This document shows positions 45,718 through 55,196 of a stretch of DNA of 64,000 nt, one piece after another. The stretch comes from Sphingomonas rubra. Its GTDB lineage: Bacteria > Pseudomonadota > Alphaproteobacteria > Sphingomonadales > Sphingomonadaceae. A program made the position numbers and the translations under genes. The stretch is taken from NCBI RefSeq assembly GCF_900115745.1, contig NZ_FOXP01000008.1, positions 62,001 to 126,000 of the forward strand, written 5' to 3'. Within the stretch, counting starts at the first letter, position 1. The number at the start of each line of letters is the position of its first letter. Under the pieces are notes generated by a model. It did not search any database. It was not told the origin of the DNA and saw only the letters and a program-made list of their open reading frames with translations.

Positions 45718-46802
45718 AGATCGCCTTCTACGGCTCCAGCCTCCTCTCCTCCTACTGGAACGGCGCCGCGACCTATTATCGCGGCATCCTGAAGGCGCTC
45801 GCCGCCCACGGCCACGACATCATTTTCTACGAGCCCGACGCCTTCGATCGCCAGCAGCACCGCGACATCGACCCACCGGCTTACGCCAAGAGCGTCGTCT
45901 ACCCCGCCACGCCGGATGCGATGCGCGCCGTCCTTGCCGAGGCCGCCGCCGCCGACATCGTCGTCAAGGCCAACGGCGTCGGCGTCTTCGACCGCGAACT
46001 GCTCGAAGGCATCGTCGAACACGCCAGCCCCCATGCCCTCAAGATCTTCTGGGACGTCGACGCCGCCGCCACCCTCGACGAGATGCGGGGGGCACCCGAC
46101 CATCCCGTCCTGAACGCACTCCCCGACCTCGACATGGTCCTCACCTATGGCGGCGGCCCGCCCGTGGTCGACGCGTACCGCGACTTCGGTGCGGCGACCT
46201 GCGTCCCCGTCTACAACGCGCTCGATCCCGAGACCCACTTCCCCGTCGCACCCGACGATCGCTTCGCCTGCGACCTCGCCTTTCTCGGCAACCGCCTCCC
46301 CGACCGCGAGGCGCGGGTCGAAGAATTCTTCCTCAAGCCCGCCGCCGCGCTCCCCAACCGTCAGTTCCTGATCGGCGGCAACGGTTGGGACACGAAGCAG
46401 ATGCCGCAGAACGTGCGCCACCGCGGCCACGTCTACACGGCCGAGCACAACGCCTTCAACTGCACGCCCAAGGCCGTCCTCAACGTCGCCCGCGACTCGA
46501 TGGCGCATATCGGCTTCTCCCCCGCCACCCGCGTGTTCGAGGCCGCCGGCGCCGCCGCCTGCCTCATCACCGACGCGTGGAAGGGGATCGAGCAGTTCCT
46601 GATTCCCGACCAGGAGGTTCTGGTGGCCCGCGATGCCCTGGACGTCGCCAACCACATGGCCGCCCTGACACCCGAGCGCGCGAGGGCGATCGGCCAGGCC
46701 GCCCTCGCCCGCGTGCTGGCCGAACACACCTACGATCTCCGCGCCGCGCAGGTGGACGCGCTCTTCCGCGAACACGCCGCACGCGCGGTGGAGGCGGCAT
46801 GA
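45714..46802 (+). CDS. CgeB-like glycosyltransferase, copy 2
   Basis: This 362-residue protein starts MKIAFYGSSLLSSYWNGAAT, with YYRGILKALAAHGHDIIFYE at the same place as in copy 1. The C-terminal part has FLGNRLPDREARVEEFFLKP, KAVLNVARDSMAHIGFSPAT and RVFEAAGAAACLITDAWKGI. It shares architecture with the genes on either side but only short blocks of identity. Start and stop are close-packed with copy 1 (ATGA). Confidence 0.87.
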   Translation: MKIAFYGSSLLSSYWNGAATYYRGILKALAAHGHDIIFYEPDAFDRQQHRDIDPPAYAKSVVYPATPDAMRAVLAEAAAADIVVKANGVGVFDRELLEGIVEHASPHALKIFWDVDAAATLDEMRGAPDHPVLNALPDLDMVLTYGGGPPVVDAYRDFGAATCVPVYNALDPETHFPVAPDDRFACDLAFLGNRLPDREARVEEFFLKPAAALPNRQFLIGGNGWDTKQMPQNVRHRGHVYTAEHNAFNCTPKAVLNVARDSMAHIGFSPATRVFEAAGAAACLITDAWKGIEQFLIPDQEVLVARDALDVANHMAALTPERARAIGQAALARVLAEHTYDLRAAQVDALFREHAARAVEAA

Positions 46803-46814
46803 TGCCCCGGCTCG

Positions 46815-46901
46815 TCGTCATGCCGGGCTCGTCCCGGCATCCAGGGCCACACACGGTGGCGCTGCTTGGCCCTGGACCCCGGCACAAGGCCGGGGTGACG
46901 G
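46815..46901. repeat. REP-like repeat inside the glycosyltransferase run
   Basis: GTCATGCCGGGCTCGTCCCG faces GGCACAAGGCCGGGGTGACG. It fills most of the 145-base gap between copies 2 and 3 of the CgeB-like genes, the only loose joint in that run apart from the 42286 element. Confidence 0.85.
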
Positions 46902-46947
46902 GAAAGACGTGGCTTGCAGTCGCACCAACGCCGACCGGAACCACCGC

Positions 46948-47991
46948 ATGAAGCTCGTCGTCCTCGGCCTGTCGCTGTCGTCCTCCTGGGGCAACGGCCA
47001 CGCCACCACCTTCCGCGCGCTCCTCAAGGCGTTCGCCGCGCGCGGCCACGACGTCCTGTTCCTCGAACGCGACGTTCCCTGGTACCGCGACCAGCGCGAC
47101 CTTGCCGATCCCGCCTTCTGCACCCTGTGCTTCTACACCGACCTCGACGACCTCGCCCGCTTCACGCCGGAGATCGCCGAGGCTGACGCGGTGATCGTCG
47201 GTTCCTACGTGCCGGAGGGCGTCGCCGTCGCCCATTTCGTGCAGGAGGTCGCGGGCGGCGTCACCGCCTTCTACGACATCGACACGCCCGTCACGCTCGC
47301 CAAGCTCGCCCGCGGCGACTTCGAGTATCTCGATCCCGCCGTCATCCCCGGCTACGCCCGCTACCTGTCCTTCACCGGCGGGCCGACGCTCGACCTGCTG
47401 GAGCGCGACTACGGCTCCCCCGCCGCGCGCGCGCTCTACTGCTCGGTCGATCCGGATGCCTACCGGCCGACCGGGACGGCCAAGTGCTGGGACCTGTCCT
47501 ATCTGGGCACCTACAGCCCCGATCGGCAACCGACCCTGGAGCGCCTGCTGATCGAACCGGCGAGGCAGCGCCCCGACCTCCGCTTCGTCGTCGCCGGTCC
47601 GCAATACCCCGCCGACATCGACTGGCCGGCGAACGTCGAGCGGATCGACCACCTGCCCCCTGCCGAGCACGCCGCCTTCTACTCCGCCTCCCGCTGGACG
47701 CTGAACGTCACCCGCGCCGACATGATCGCCGCCGGCTGGTCGCCCTCGGTCCGCCTGTTCGAGGCCGCCGCCTGCGCCACCCCGATCGTGTCGGACGTGT
47801 GGGAGGGCCTCGACCAGCTGCTCGAACCGGGTGCGGAGATCGTCCTCGCCCGATCGGCCACCGACGTCCTCGCCGCGCTCGACCTGCCGCACGCCGACGC
47901 GATCGGCCGCGCCGCGCAGGCCCGCGTCCTCGGGCAGCATACCGCCGCCCACCGCGCCGCCGAGCTGGAGGCGTATCTCACCGCCGGCTGA
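46948..47991 (+). CDS. CgeB-like glycosyltransferase, copy 3
   Basis: This 347-residue protein starts MKLVVLGLSLSSSWGNGHAT, with TFRALLKAFAARGHDVLFLE and a DVPWYRDQRDL loop typical of CgeB. The C-terminal part has DLSYLGTYSPDRQPTLERLL, LNVTRADMIAAGWSPSVRLF and EAAACATPIVSDVWEGLDQL. It lacks an obvious signal or membrane anchor. It closes the plus-strand glycan run. Confidence 0.87.
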   Translation: MKLVVLGLSLSSSWGNGHATTFRALLKAFAARGHDVLFLERDVPWYRDQRDLADPAFCTLCFYTDLDDLARFTPEIAEADAVIVGSYVPEGVAVAHFVQEVAGGVTAFYDIDTPVTLAKLARGDFEYLDPAVIPGYARYLSFTGGPTLDLLERDYGSPAARALYCSVDPDAYRPTGTAKCWDLSYLGTYSPDRQPTLERLLIEPARQRPDLRFVVAGPQYPADIDWPANVERIDHLPPAEHAAFYSASRWTLNVTRADMIAAGWSPSVRLFEAAACATPIVSDVWEGLDQLLEPGAEIVLARSATDVLAALDLPHADAIGRAAQARVLGQHTAAHRAAELEAYLTAG

Positions 47992-48069
47992 GCAACCCCG
48001 CGCTTGCCTCGGCACGCGCGACGATGGATGATCGGGCGGGGCCGACCTGACGGCCGGGGGAGATCGGAC

Positions 48070-49824
48070 GTGGGAAGTCGTGCCTTGTCGCTCGCCGTGC
48101 TGGCGATGCTGCCCTCGCCCGCCGCCGCGGCCGGCTGCGAGGTCGCCAAGATGCTGGAGATCCCCGTCACCATGAGCGGCCAGCGGCCGATGGTGACGGC
48201 CACGTTCGGGGATCGTCCCGCGCGCTTCATCCTCGACAGCGGCGCCTTCTACAGCACCATGTCCCGCGCCACCGCCGCCGAATTCGGCCTCGACGTGGAG
48301 CCGCTGCCGTCCAATTTCCGGCTCAAGGGCATCGGCGGCGATGCCAGTGCCGGATCGGCCGTGGCGAAGAACTTCTCGCTCGGCGGCGTGGTGCTGCCCA
48401 AGGTGTCGTTCGTGGTCGGCGGCAGCGACACCGGCACCGCGGGCCTGCTCGGCCAGAACATCCTCGGCCTCGCCGACGTGGAATATGATCTGCCGCACGG
48501 CGCCGTGCGGCTGATGAAGACCAGCAACTGCGGCAAGACGCTGCTCGCCTATTGGGCGGGCGAACGGCCCGTCACCGCCGTGCCGCTGGAACGCCCGGAG
48601 CCCGGCCCCTTCAAGCCGCACACGATCGGCACCGTGCTGCTCAACGGCAAGCGCATCCGCGCCGTGTTCGACACCGGGGCGCAGCGATCGCTGCTGTCGC
48701 TCGCCGCCGCCAAGCGCCTCGGCGTCACGCCGACCTCACCCGGCGTGGTTCCCGCGGGCATGGGCAGCGGCCTCGGCTCGCGCCAGGTCGCGTCCTGGAT
48801 CGCGCCGTTCGAGCAGATCGACATCGGCGGCGAGGCGATCAACCGGCCGCGCATCCACATCGCCGACGTTGCGTTCGGCAACGCCGACATGCTGATCGGC
48901 GTGGACTTCTTCCTTACCCACCGCATCTTCGTGTCGAACGCCACGCGCACCATGTACGTGACCTACGAGGGCGGACCGATGTTCGGCCTGTCGCCGCGCG
49001 GCGCCCGCACGGCGGAAGGCACCGCCCTCGACCTGACCGACAAGACGGGCGAGCCGACCGATGCGGAAGGGTACAGCCGGCGCGGCGCCGTGCTCGCCTC
49101 CAACAACAAGCTGGCCGAGGCGCTCGCCGATCTCGACAAGGCCGTCGCCATGGCGCCGGGCGAGGGGCGCTACCTCCACCAGCGCGCGATGATGCGCCTC
49201 GCCAACCGCCAGCTGCTGCCCGCGCTCGGCGATCTCGACCGGACGATCGCGCTGCTGCCGAACGACGCCGACGCCCGCGTCGTGCGCGCCGGCCTGCGGC
49301 TGGGCGGCGGCGACCTCGACGGGGCGAAGGCGGACCTCAAGGCCGCCGACGCGGCGCTCGCCCCCTCGTCCAACCAGCGGCTGACGCTCGGCGGCCTTTA
49401 CGACCGGGTCGAGATGCCGGAGGCCGCGCTCGCCAACTACACCGCCTGGCTGCGCGACCATCCGGAGGACTCCAAACGCGCCACGGCGCTCAACGGCCGT
49501 TGCTGGGCTCGTGCGCAGTTGAACCGCGAGCTCGATCAGGCCCTGTCGGATTGCAACGCGGCGCTGCGCGCGATGCCCGGCCGCGCCAGCTATCTCGACA
49601 GCCGCGCGCTCGTCCGCCTGCGCCGGGGTGAGTTCGATGCGGCGCTGGCCGACTACGACGCCGCCCTGCGCGCCAATCCGCGCAGCGCCTGGTCGCTCTA
49701 CGCGCGCGGCCTCGCCGCTGGGCGAGCGAGCCGGACGGCGGAGGCCGCCGCGAACCGCGCCGCAGCGCTCGCCATCGACCCCCGTATCGGCGACCGGGCG
49801 AGAAGGATCGGCCTGGATAAATAG
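48070..49824 (+). CDS. Secreted protein with two retropepsin-like aspartyl protease domains and TPR repeats
   Basis: This 584-residue protein starts at a GTG (GGGGAGA eight bases before) with a signal peptide ending near AAAAG. It has two retropepsin-like modules: the first with RFILDSGAFYSTMS (DSG) and the second with RAVFDTGAQRSLLS (DTG), each followed by a GxDxL-like segment (LLGQNILG; MLIGVDFFL). From about residue 320 it has TPR repeats (AEALADLDKAVAMAPGEGRY; DAALADYDAALRANPRSAWS). A single chain with two half-sites could form its own active site. Predicted periplasmic. Substrate unknown. Confidence 0.85.
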   Translation: MGSRALSLAVLAMLPSPAAAAGCEVAKMLEIPVTMSGQRPMVTATFGDRPARFILDSGAFYSTMSRATAAEFGLDVEPLPSNFRLKGIGGDASAGSAVAKNFSLGGVVLPKVSFVVGGSDTGTAGLLGQNILGLADVEYDLPHGAVRLMKTSNCGKTLLAYWAGERPVTAVPLERPEPGPFKPHTIGTVLLNGKRIRAVFDTGAQRSLLSLAAAKRLGVTPTSPGVVPAGMGSGLGSRQVASWIAPFEQIDIGGEAINRPRIHIADVAFGNADMLIGVDFFLTHRIFVSNATRTMYVTYEGGPMFGLSPRGARTAEGTALDLTDKTGEPTDAEGYSRRGAVLASNNKLAEALADLDKAVAMAPGEGRYLHQRAMMRLANRQLLPALGDLDRTIALLPNDADARVVRAGLRLGGGDLDGAKADLKAADAALAPSSNQRLTLGGLYDRVEMPEAALANYTAWLRDHPEDSKRATALNGRCWARAQLNRELDQALSDCNAALRAMPGRASYLDSRALVRLRRGEFDAALADYDAALRANPRSAWSLYARGLAAGRASRTAEAAANRAAALAIDPRIGDRARRIGLDK

Positions 49825-49853
49825 GATCACGTCGCCGGATCGACGCGGCATCG

Positions 49854-51167
49854 GTGGCCGTGGACATCGATCCCGCGACGCCGCACGATGGCAAGGTGCG
49901 GCCGATCACCAGCGAACAGAAGCCTTTGAGCATGCCCGCGCTGCTCGCCTACGCGCTCGCGGCGGCCGGCGGCGTCATCGGCTACGTGCCGCTGTTGACG
50001 CTGCTGCTGCCGATCAAGGTCGAGCAACTCAAGCTCGACGAGTACAGCGTGCTCGCCTGGTGCGGCGTGGCCGGTGCCGTCGCCGCGGCGCTGGCCAATG
50101 TCGGGTTCGGCTGGCTCGGCGACCGCTCGACGATGCGCGGCGGGGGCCGGCGTGGTTGGCTGCTCGCGGGCACGGCGATGACGGCCCTGTCCTTCGTCGG
50201 CGTCGTGTTCGCGAGGGATGCCGCGGCGATCGTCGCCTCGATCGTCGCGTTCCAGTTCGCGATCAACGCTGTCCTCGCGCAGGTCAACGCGCTGATCGCC
50301 GAGGAGGTACCCGCCGCGCAGAAGGGAACGATCGCCGCGCTGCTGACGCTCGGCAACCCGCTCGCCGCCGCCACCTCCGCCCTGGTCATTGCCGGGGCGG
50401 CCGGCGAGGGATCGCGCCTCGCCGTCGTCGCCCTGCTGGTCGCGGCCTGCATGCTGCCGCTGATGCTCGCGACGCCTCGGCAGCCCGCCCCGATCGGCGG
50501 CCCCGGCCAGGTCCGCCTCTCGCCGCGCCGCCATCTCGTGATCGCTTCGGCGGCGCGCCTCCTCATGCAGATCGCGGCGAGCGGCGTCGGCCTCTACCTG
50601 CTGTTCTTCTTCGCGGCACTGGCCGGCGACCGCGCGCAGACGCACGCCGGCGTGGCCCGCCTGCTCGTCGCCGCCACCATCGTGCCCGTGCCGGTCGCGT
50701 TCCTGCTCGGCCGCTGGTCGGATCGGGTCGGCCGACGCCGATCGTTCCTGATCGGCCCGGCGCTGCTCGCCACCGCCGGCCTGATCGGCATGGCATCGGC
50801 CCGCTCGTGGGCGGTGGGCGCCGCCTGCTACGTCGGCTTCGCCACCGGCGTCGCGGTGTTCCTGGCGTTGAACACCAGCCACGCCATGCTGCTGCTGCCG
50901 GACGGCGCGCGGCGCGGGCGGGATCTCGGCATCCTCAACCTCGCCAACACCGTGCCCCAGATCGTCGCGCCGCTGCTCGCCTGGTGGTGGGTCAAGGCGC
51001 ACGACCTGTCCGCGGCGATGGCGGCGATGGCGGTGCTGACGCTGGCCGCGGGCGTGCTACCGCTCTTGATCGAGGAGGACTGTCGTGGAGAGCAACCGGA
51101 GGACGCCGATCGGACAGGATCGACTTCCTCTCGCCTTATCCTATGGTTAGGGCACGCTGATCGCTGA
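49854..51167 (+). CDS. MFS transporter
   Basis: This 437-residue protein begins at a GTG (49854) with about 28 soluble residues, then 12 predicted helices. The MFS loop signature appears as GFGWLGDRSTMRGGGRRGW after helix 2 and again as LLGRWSDRVGRRRSFLIGPA after helix 8. VNALIAEEVPAAQKGTIAAL is typical of sugar/drug MFS relatives in this group. No substrate can be read. It ends seven bases before the LOV histidine kinase start and may be transcribed with it. Confidence 0.88.
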   Translation: MAVDIDPATPHDGKVRPITSEQKPLSMPALLAYALAAAGGVIGYVPLLTLLLPIKVEQLKLDEYSVLAWCGVAGAVAAALANVGFGWLGDRSTMRGGGRRGWLLAGTAMTALSFVGVVFARDAAAIVASIVAFQFAINAVLAQVNALIAEEVPAAQKGTIAALLTLGNPLAAATSALVIAGAAGEGSRLAVVALLVAACMLPLMLATPRQPAPIGGPGQVRLSPRRHLVIASAARLLMQIAASGVGLYLLFFFAALAGDRAQTHAGVARLLVAATIVPVPVAFLLGRWSDRVGRRRSFLIGPALLATAGLIGMASARSWAVGAACYVGFATGVAVFLALNTSHAMLLLPDGARRGRDLGILNLANTVPQIVAPLLAWWWVKAHDLSAAMAAMAVLTLAAGVLPLLIEEDCRGEQPEDADRTGSTSSRLILWLGHADR

Positions 51168-51173
51168 GCGGAG

Positions 51174-53765
51174 ATGAGCGTGCCCGATCGAGAGCCTTCC
51201 CCCGAGAGTCGCCGCGACGAGCAGCGTATCGCCACCGAACTCGTCGGCCTGGAACGGCATACCGATCCGTTCGTGGCGGCGGTGCACGCCACCCGCATGC
51301 CAATGATCATCACCAATCCGCGGCTGCCCGACAATCCGGTGGTGTTCGCCAACGACAGCTTCTGCCGCCTGACCGGCTATTTGCGTGAGGAGATCATCGG
51401 CCACAACTGCCGGTTCTTGCAAGGGCCGGAAACCGATGCCGAGACGGTTCGCCTGATCCACGAGGCAGTGGAACGGGTCGAGCCGCTCGAGATCGACATC
51501 CGCAATCATCGCAAGGACGGCGAGCCGTTCTGGAACCGGCTGCTGATGGCGCCGGTCTACGACGCCGACGGGCAGCTCGCCTATTTCTTCGCCAGCCAGG
51601 TCGACGTAACGCCGGAGCGGGACCGGGTGGCCGGGCTGGAGAACGACAACGCCGCGCTGATGGCCGAGCTGACCAGCCGGTTGCGCACGCAACAGGAGCG
51701 CGAGCGTGAACTCGACTTCGCGCTCAAGGCCGGGCGTTTCGGCACCTGGAGCCTGGATCTCGCCACCCGCGAGCTGACCTCGTCCGACCAGTGCAAGGCA
51801 TTGTTCGGCCTGCCGCCCGAGGCGCCGTTCACCTTCGCCGACCGCGTCGCCGCGATCGTCGAGGAGGATCGGGAGCGGACGCGCGAGGCGCTCGACCGGA
51901 CGATCGCGGAGGGCAGCGAGTACGAGGTCGAATATCGCATCCGCACCCCCGACGGCACGATCCGCTGGCTCACCAGCCGCGGGCAGCCCTTCTTCGGCGC
52001 GGACGGCGAGCCGCTGCGCCTCGCCGGAGTGTCGCTCGACATCACCGCCGTGAAGCGCGCCGAGCGGCGGCGCTTGGCCCTGGCCGGCCTGGGCGACACA
52101 CTGCGCGACCTGGACGATGCCGCCGACATCTCCTTCGTCGCCGCCGAGGTGATCGGACGGACGCTGGAGGTCAGCCGCGCCGGCTACGGCCTGGTCGACC
52201 GCCGGGCCGAGACCATCATCATCGACCGCGACTGGAACGCCGACGGCGTCGTCAGCATCGCCGGCGTGCTCGCCTTTCGCGACTACGGCAGCTATATCGA
52301 GGACCTGAAGCGCGGCGACACCGCCGTGGTGCAGGACGCGCGTACGGACCCGCGCACCGCCGCCACCGCCGCCGCGCTGGAAGCGATCTCGGCCCGCTCG
52401 TTCATCAACATGCCGGTCGCCGAACAGGGCGAGATCGTGGCGTTGCTCTTCGTCAACCACGACGAACCACGAACCTGGACGCGCGAGGATCTGGACTTCC
52501 TCCGCGACGTCGCCGAACGAACCCGCACCGCCACCGAGCGCCGCCGCGTCGAGCGCGAACTCGCGGACCTCGCCGCCTCGCTGGAGCAGCAGGTTGTCGA
52601 TCGCACGGCCGAACTGATGACCGCGGAGGAGGCGCTGCGCCAGTCGCAGAAGATGGAGGCGGTGGGCCAGCTGACCGGCGGTCTCGCCCACGACTTCAAC
52701 AACCTGCTGACGGTGATCCGCGGCTCGGTCGACCTGCTCCGCCGCAGCGACGTGTCGGCGGAGCGGCGCACCCGCTACATCGACGCGATCGCCGACACCG
52801 CAGACCGCGCCGCGAAGCTGACCGCGCAGCTCCTCGCCTTCGCCCGGCGCCAGGCGCTCAAGCCAGAGCCGTTCGACGCGTGCGAGAGCGTGCAGGCGAT
52901 CCAGCCGATGATCCACACGCTGGTCGGCCCGCGCATCCAGGTCGACGTCGATCTTCCCGATCGCCCGTGCGTGGTGAACGCCGACCGCAGTCAGTTCGAC
53001 ACCGCGCTCCTCAACATGGCGGTCAACGCGCGCGACGCGATGGGGGGCGAGGGAGCGTTGACGATGGCGATCGGCACGGTGACGGGGATGCCCGCGGTCC
53101 GGGCGCATCCGGCGATCGCGGGCGATTTCGTCACCATCGCCGTCAGCGACACCGGCAGCGGCATCGCCGCGGACAAGATCGACAAGATCTTCGAGCCGTT
53201 CTTCACCACCAAGGGCGTGGGCGAGGGAACCGGCCTGGGCCTCAGCCAGGTGTTCGGCTTCACCAAGCAGTCGGGCGGCGAGGTGGTGGTGGAGAGCCGC
53301 CAGGGTGAGGGCGCACGCTTCGTGATGTACCTGCCCGCCTCTCCCGACGACGCCGGCGACGCGGGGTCGGGTGCGGAGGCGGCACCGTCCTTGGCGGCCG
53401 GCGCGCGCATCCTGGTGGTGGAGGACAATCCGGAGGTCGGGCTGTTCGCGATCGAGGCGCTATCCGAGATGGGGTATCAGGCAGTGCTGGCCAGCGACGG
53501 CGCCACGGCACTGGCGCGGCTGGACACGGATGCCGACGACATCGACGTGGTGTTCTCGGACGTCGTCATGCCGGGCATGAGCGGCGTCGACCTAGGACAG
53601 GAGATCAGGCGCCGCTATCCGACCATGCCGGTCATCCTGACCAGCGGCTACAGCAGCGTGCTGGCCGCGGGCGGCACGCAAGGGTTCGAACTGCTGCACA
53701 AGCCCTACTCGGTCGACGAACTCGCGCGCGCCCTGCGCCGGGTGTCGGACCGGACGGCCGCGTAG
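51174..53765 (+). CDS. Blue-light LOV hybrid histidine kinase (LOV-PAS-GAF-HisKA-HATPase-REC)
   Basis: This 863-residue soluble sensor begins with a LOV domain containing GHNCRFLQG, whose cysteine (about residue 79) forms the flavin adduct under blue light. A PAS domain (about 180-290, [14 protein letters not shown]), a GAF domain (about 310-460), a coiled coil and HisKA with [12 protein letters not shown] follow; the phosphorylated histidine is in AHDFNN. The ATPase has [10 protein letters not shown] and [12 protein letters not shown], and the receiver has [12 protein letters not shown] (aspartate acceptor) and LHKPYS. It should relay light signals through its own receiver. The output partner is not in the window. 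Confidence 0.93.
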   Translation: MSVPDREPSPESRRDEQRIATELVGLERHTDPFVAAVHATRMPMIITNPRLPDNPVVFANDSFCRLTGYLREEIIGHNCRFLQGPETDAETVRLIHEAVERVEPLEIDIRNHRKDGEPFWNRLLMAPVYDADGQLAYFFASQVDVTPERDRVAGLENDNAALMAELTSRLRTQQERERELDFALKAGRFGTWSLDLATRELTSSDQCKALFGLPPEAPFTFADRVAAIVEEDRERTREALDRTIAEGSEYEVEYRIRTPDGTIRWLTSRGQPFFGADGEPLRLAGVSLDITAVKRAERRRLALAGLGDTLRDLDDAADISFVAAEVIGRTLEVSRAGYGLVDRRAETIIIDRDWNADGVVSIAGVLAFRDYGSYIEDLKRGDTAVVQDARTDPRTAATAAALEAISARSFINMPVAEQGEIVALLFVNHDEPRTWTREDLDFLRDVAERTRTATERRRVERELADLAASLEQQVVDRTAELMTAEEALRQSQKMEAVGQLTGGLAHDFNNLLTVIRGSVDLLRRSDVSAERRTRYIDAIADTADRAAKLTAQLLAFARRQALKPEPFDACESVQAIQPMIHTLVGPRIQVDVDLPDRPCVVNADRSQFDTALLNMAVNARDAMGGEGALTMAIGTVTGMPAVRAHPAIAGDFVTIAVSDTGSGIAADKIDKIFEPFFTTKGVGEGTGLGLSQVFGFTKQSGGEVVVESRQGEGARFVMYLPASPDDAGDAGSGAEAAPSLAAGARILVVEDNPEVGLFAIEALSEMGYQAVLASDGATALARLDTDADDIDVVFSDVVMPGMSGVDLGQEIRRRYPTMPVILTSGYSSVLAAGGTQGFELLHKPYSVDELARALRRVSDRTAA

Positions 53766-53857
53766 CGCACATCGCACCACCGCCGCTGGACCACATCGCC
53801 GTCATCACCGTTCGGCATTCCGCTTCGCTGCGGGCCGAGCGCCGACCACGTTCGCTG

Positions 53858-54040
53858 TCAGGCGTTGTGCTTCGCCTCGCGGGTCTTGCGCGCGGTCTCG
53901 ACCTCGCCGGCGCGATCGGCCATCGCGGTCCAGGCCTTGGCGGCCCGCTCCGATCGATCGCGGACGTTCTGCAGCGTCGCGGCGGCGGCGTTGGCGAGTT
54001 CCTGATCCGCGCGGGCGCGGAATAGTAGGGCGTCGGACAT
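53858..54040 (-). CDS. Small hypothetical helical protein
   Basis: This 60-residue charged protein starts MSDALLFRARADQELANAAA, with RDRSERAAKAWTAMADRAGE and a lysine-rich end. It is probably one or two alpha helices. CAGGAG with an acceptable spacer precedes the ATG. Family not recognised. It lies downstream of the cold-shock gene on the same strand, past a hairpin. Confidence 0.6.
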   Translation of the reverse strand: MSDALLFRARADQELANAAAATLQNVRDRSERAAKAWTAMADRAGEVETARKTREAKHNA

Positions 54041-54074
54041 CTATGGTGACTCCTGAGCTGCGTGGAGAAGGAAC

Positions 54075-54096
54075 GGCGGCCCCGACCGGGACCGCC
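54075..54096 (-). terminator. Hairpin after the cold-shock gene
   Basis: On the minus strand GGCGGTCCCG and CGGGGCCGCC pair with one wobble, followed by GTTCCTTCT. The T-run is weak. Confidence 0.5.
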
Positions 54097-54107
54097 GACC
54101 ATCCGGG

Positions 54108-54320
54108 CTACTCGGCCGTCTGAAGATTGACCGCCGCCATCTTGCCGCGACGATCCTCCTCCAGGTCGTAGGCGATCCGCTGCCCGTCCTTCAGCGAGAT
54201 CATGCCCGCGCGTTCCACCGCGGAGATGTGGACAAACGCGTCCTTGCCGCCGTCATCGGGCGAGATGAAGCCGAAGCCCTTGTCGGTATTGAAGAATTTG
54301 ACGGTACCGTTGGTAGCCAT
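54108..54320 (-). CDS. Cold-shock protein
   Basis: This 70-residue CSD protein starts MATNGTVKFFNTDKGFGFIS with RNP1-type KGFGFI and the RNP2-type DAFVHISAVE, ending AAVNLQTAE. It binds single-stranded nucleic acid and melts RNA structure in the cytosol. AAGG precedes the start. A long leader of over 100 bases is likely, as is usual for csp genes. A hairpin follows the gene. Confidence 0.95.
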   Translation of the reverse strand: MATNGTVKFFNTDKGFGFISPDDGGKDAFVHISAVERAGMISLKDGQRIAYDLEEDRRGKMAAVNLQTAE

Positions 54321-54960
54321 AACTGCATGCCTTCTTGTTGAGCGCCGCCCACCTGCTGAGCGACACAGCGCATCCGAGGCAGGGAAAGAAGGAGCAGGAG
54401 CCGCAAAGCACCGAGAACCGTCGATTTGCGACTGTAGCCAGCGAGATATGGGCTCTCGAGAGCACAATAGCAAGGAACACCCACCAGGCCATTCGCCGCT
54501 TCTGCCATGGAGGCGTTACTTGGAACGGCACGGCATCATCTTCATGCGTTCGTTCCGGAATTTCTGGCCGGCTGCCAAGCCAGCCGCTCAGGACAAGCTT
54601 CAGCACGCAGCGCGCAGCGCGGCAGTGAAAGCGAAGGCAACCTCACACCTCTAGCGATGCGGCCGCGGAGCTTCGGATGCGCCGGGTGAATCTTATATCC
54701 TACCCCTCGATGCGAGCGGCGGTCTGCGTTCGCTCCCCGTCCGATCATCAAGGACGACGCCGCGGTCCACGTCATCCCGCCCCGTCGCGGCGCGGGCGCA
54801 TGAATGGTCCCGCGCTTAGCCGTCACCGGCTGGCTGTGCAGCAACGAAACCGGTCGCCCCATGCGGACGGTCGCCTCACGCTTCGTCGCGCCGCTCGCAG
54901 ATTATACAGAAAGTAAAGGGATCAGCGACGAGCACGAAATAGCTTCGATGCGGCGCGCGT
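54321..54960. other. Gene-free tract between csp and tRNA-Gln
   Basis: There are 640 bases with no supported gene. It includes the probable csp leader and promoter. Short open frames here have no ribosome binding site or family pattern. A perfect GCTCTCGAGAGC palindrome is at 54452-54463. Confidence 0.6.
54444..54473 (-). promoter_or_regulatory. Candidate sigma-70 promoter of the cold-shock gene
   Basis: On the minus strand TTGCTA, an 18-base spacer and ATATCT are seen about 120-150 bases before the ATG. The GCTCTCGAGAGC palindrome sits in the spacer. Position and leader length are plausible; strength is uncertain. Confidence 0.35.
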
Positions 54961-55034
54961 TGGATGCCCGACAAGGATTCGAACCTTGATTGACGGAGTC
55001 AGAGTCCGCTCTCTTACCATTAGAGGATCGGGCA
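54961..55034 (-). tRNA. tRNA-Gln (anticodon CTG)
   Basis: On the minus strand the acceptor stem TGCCCGA pairs with TCGGGCA, the D arm is CTCTAATGGTAAGAG, the anticodon loop CTCTGAC carries CTG, and the T arm is CAAGGTTCGAATCCTTG. The 3' end TCCA is encoded. It reads CAG codons. Confidence 0.95.
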
Positions 55035-55196
55035 ATCGCGGGCTCCTCTAGGTGGCCGGCCCGGGCGGGTCAAGTGGTTTGGCGCACATCCGCGAGCGTC
55101 GCCTTGTCGCGCGGGCGGATCGACGCTAGGTGAGAGGCAAGCACCGGGCGGGATCGCTCCCGCGGCGGCAGAACAGAACAGAAGGCACCACGGCTC

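Noticed and set aside
54202..54654. Plus-strand open frame antisense to the cold-shock gene
   Set aside because: It is a shadow frame over csp and the following empty tract, with no ribosome binding site and no family pattern.
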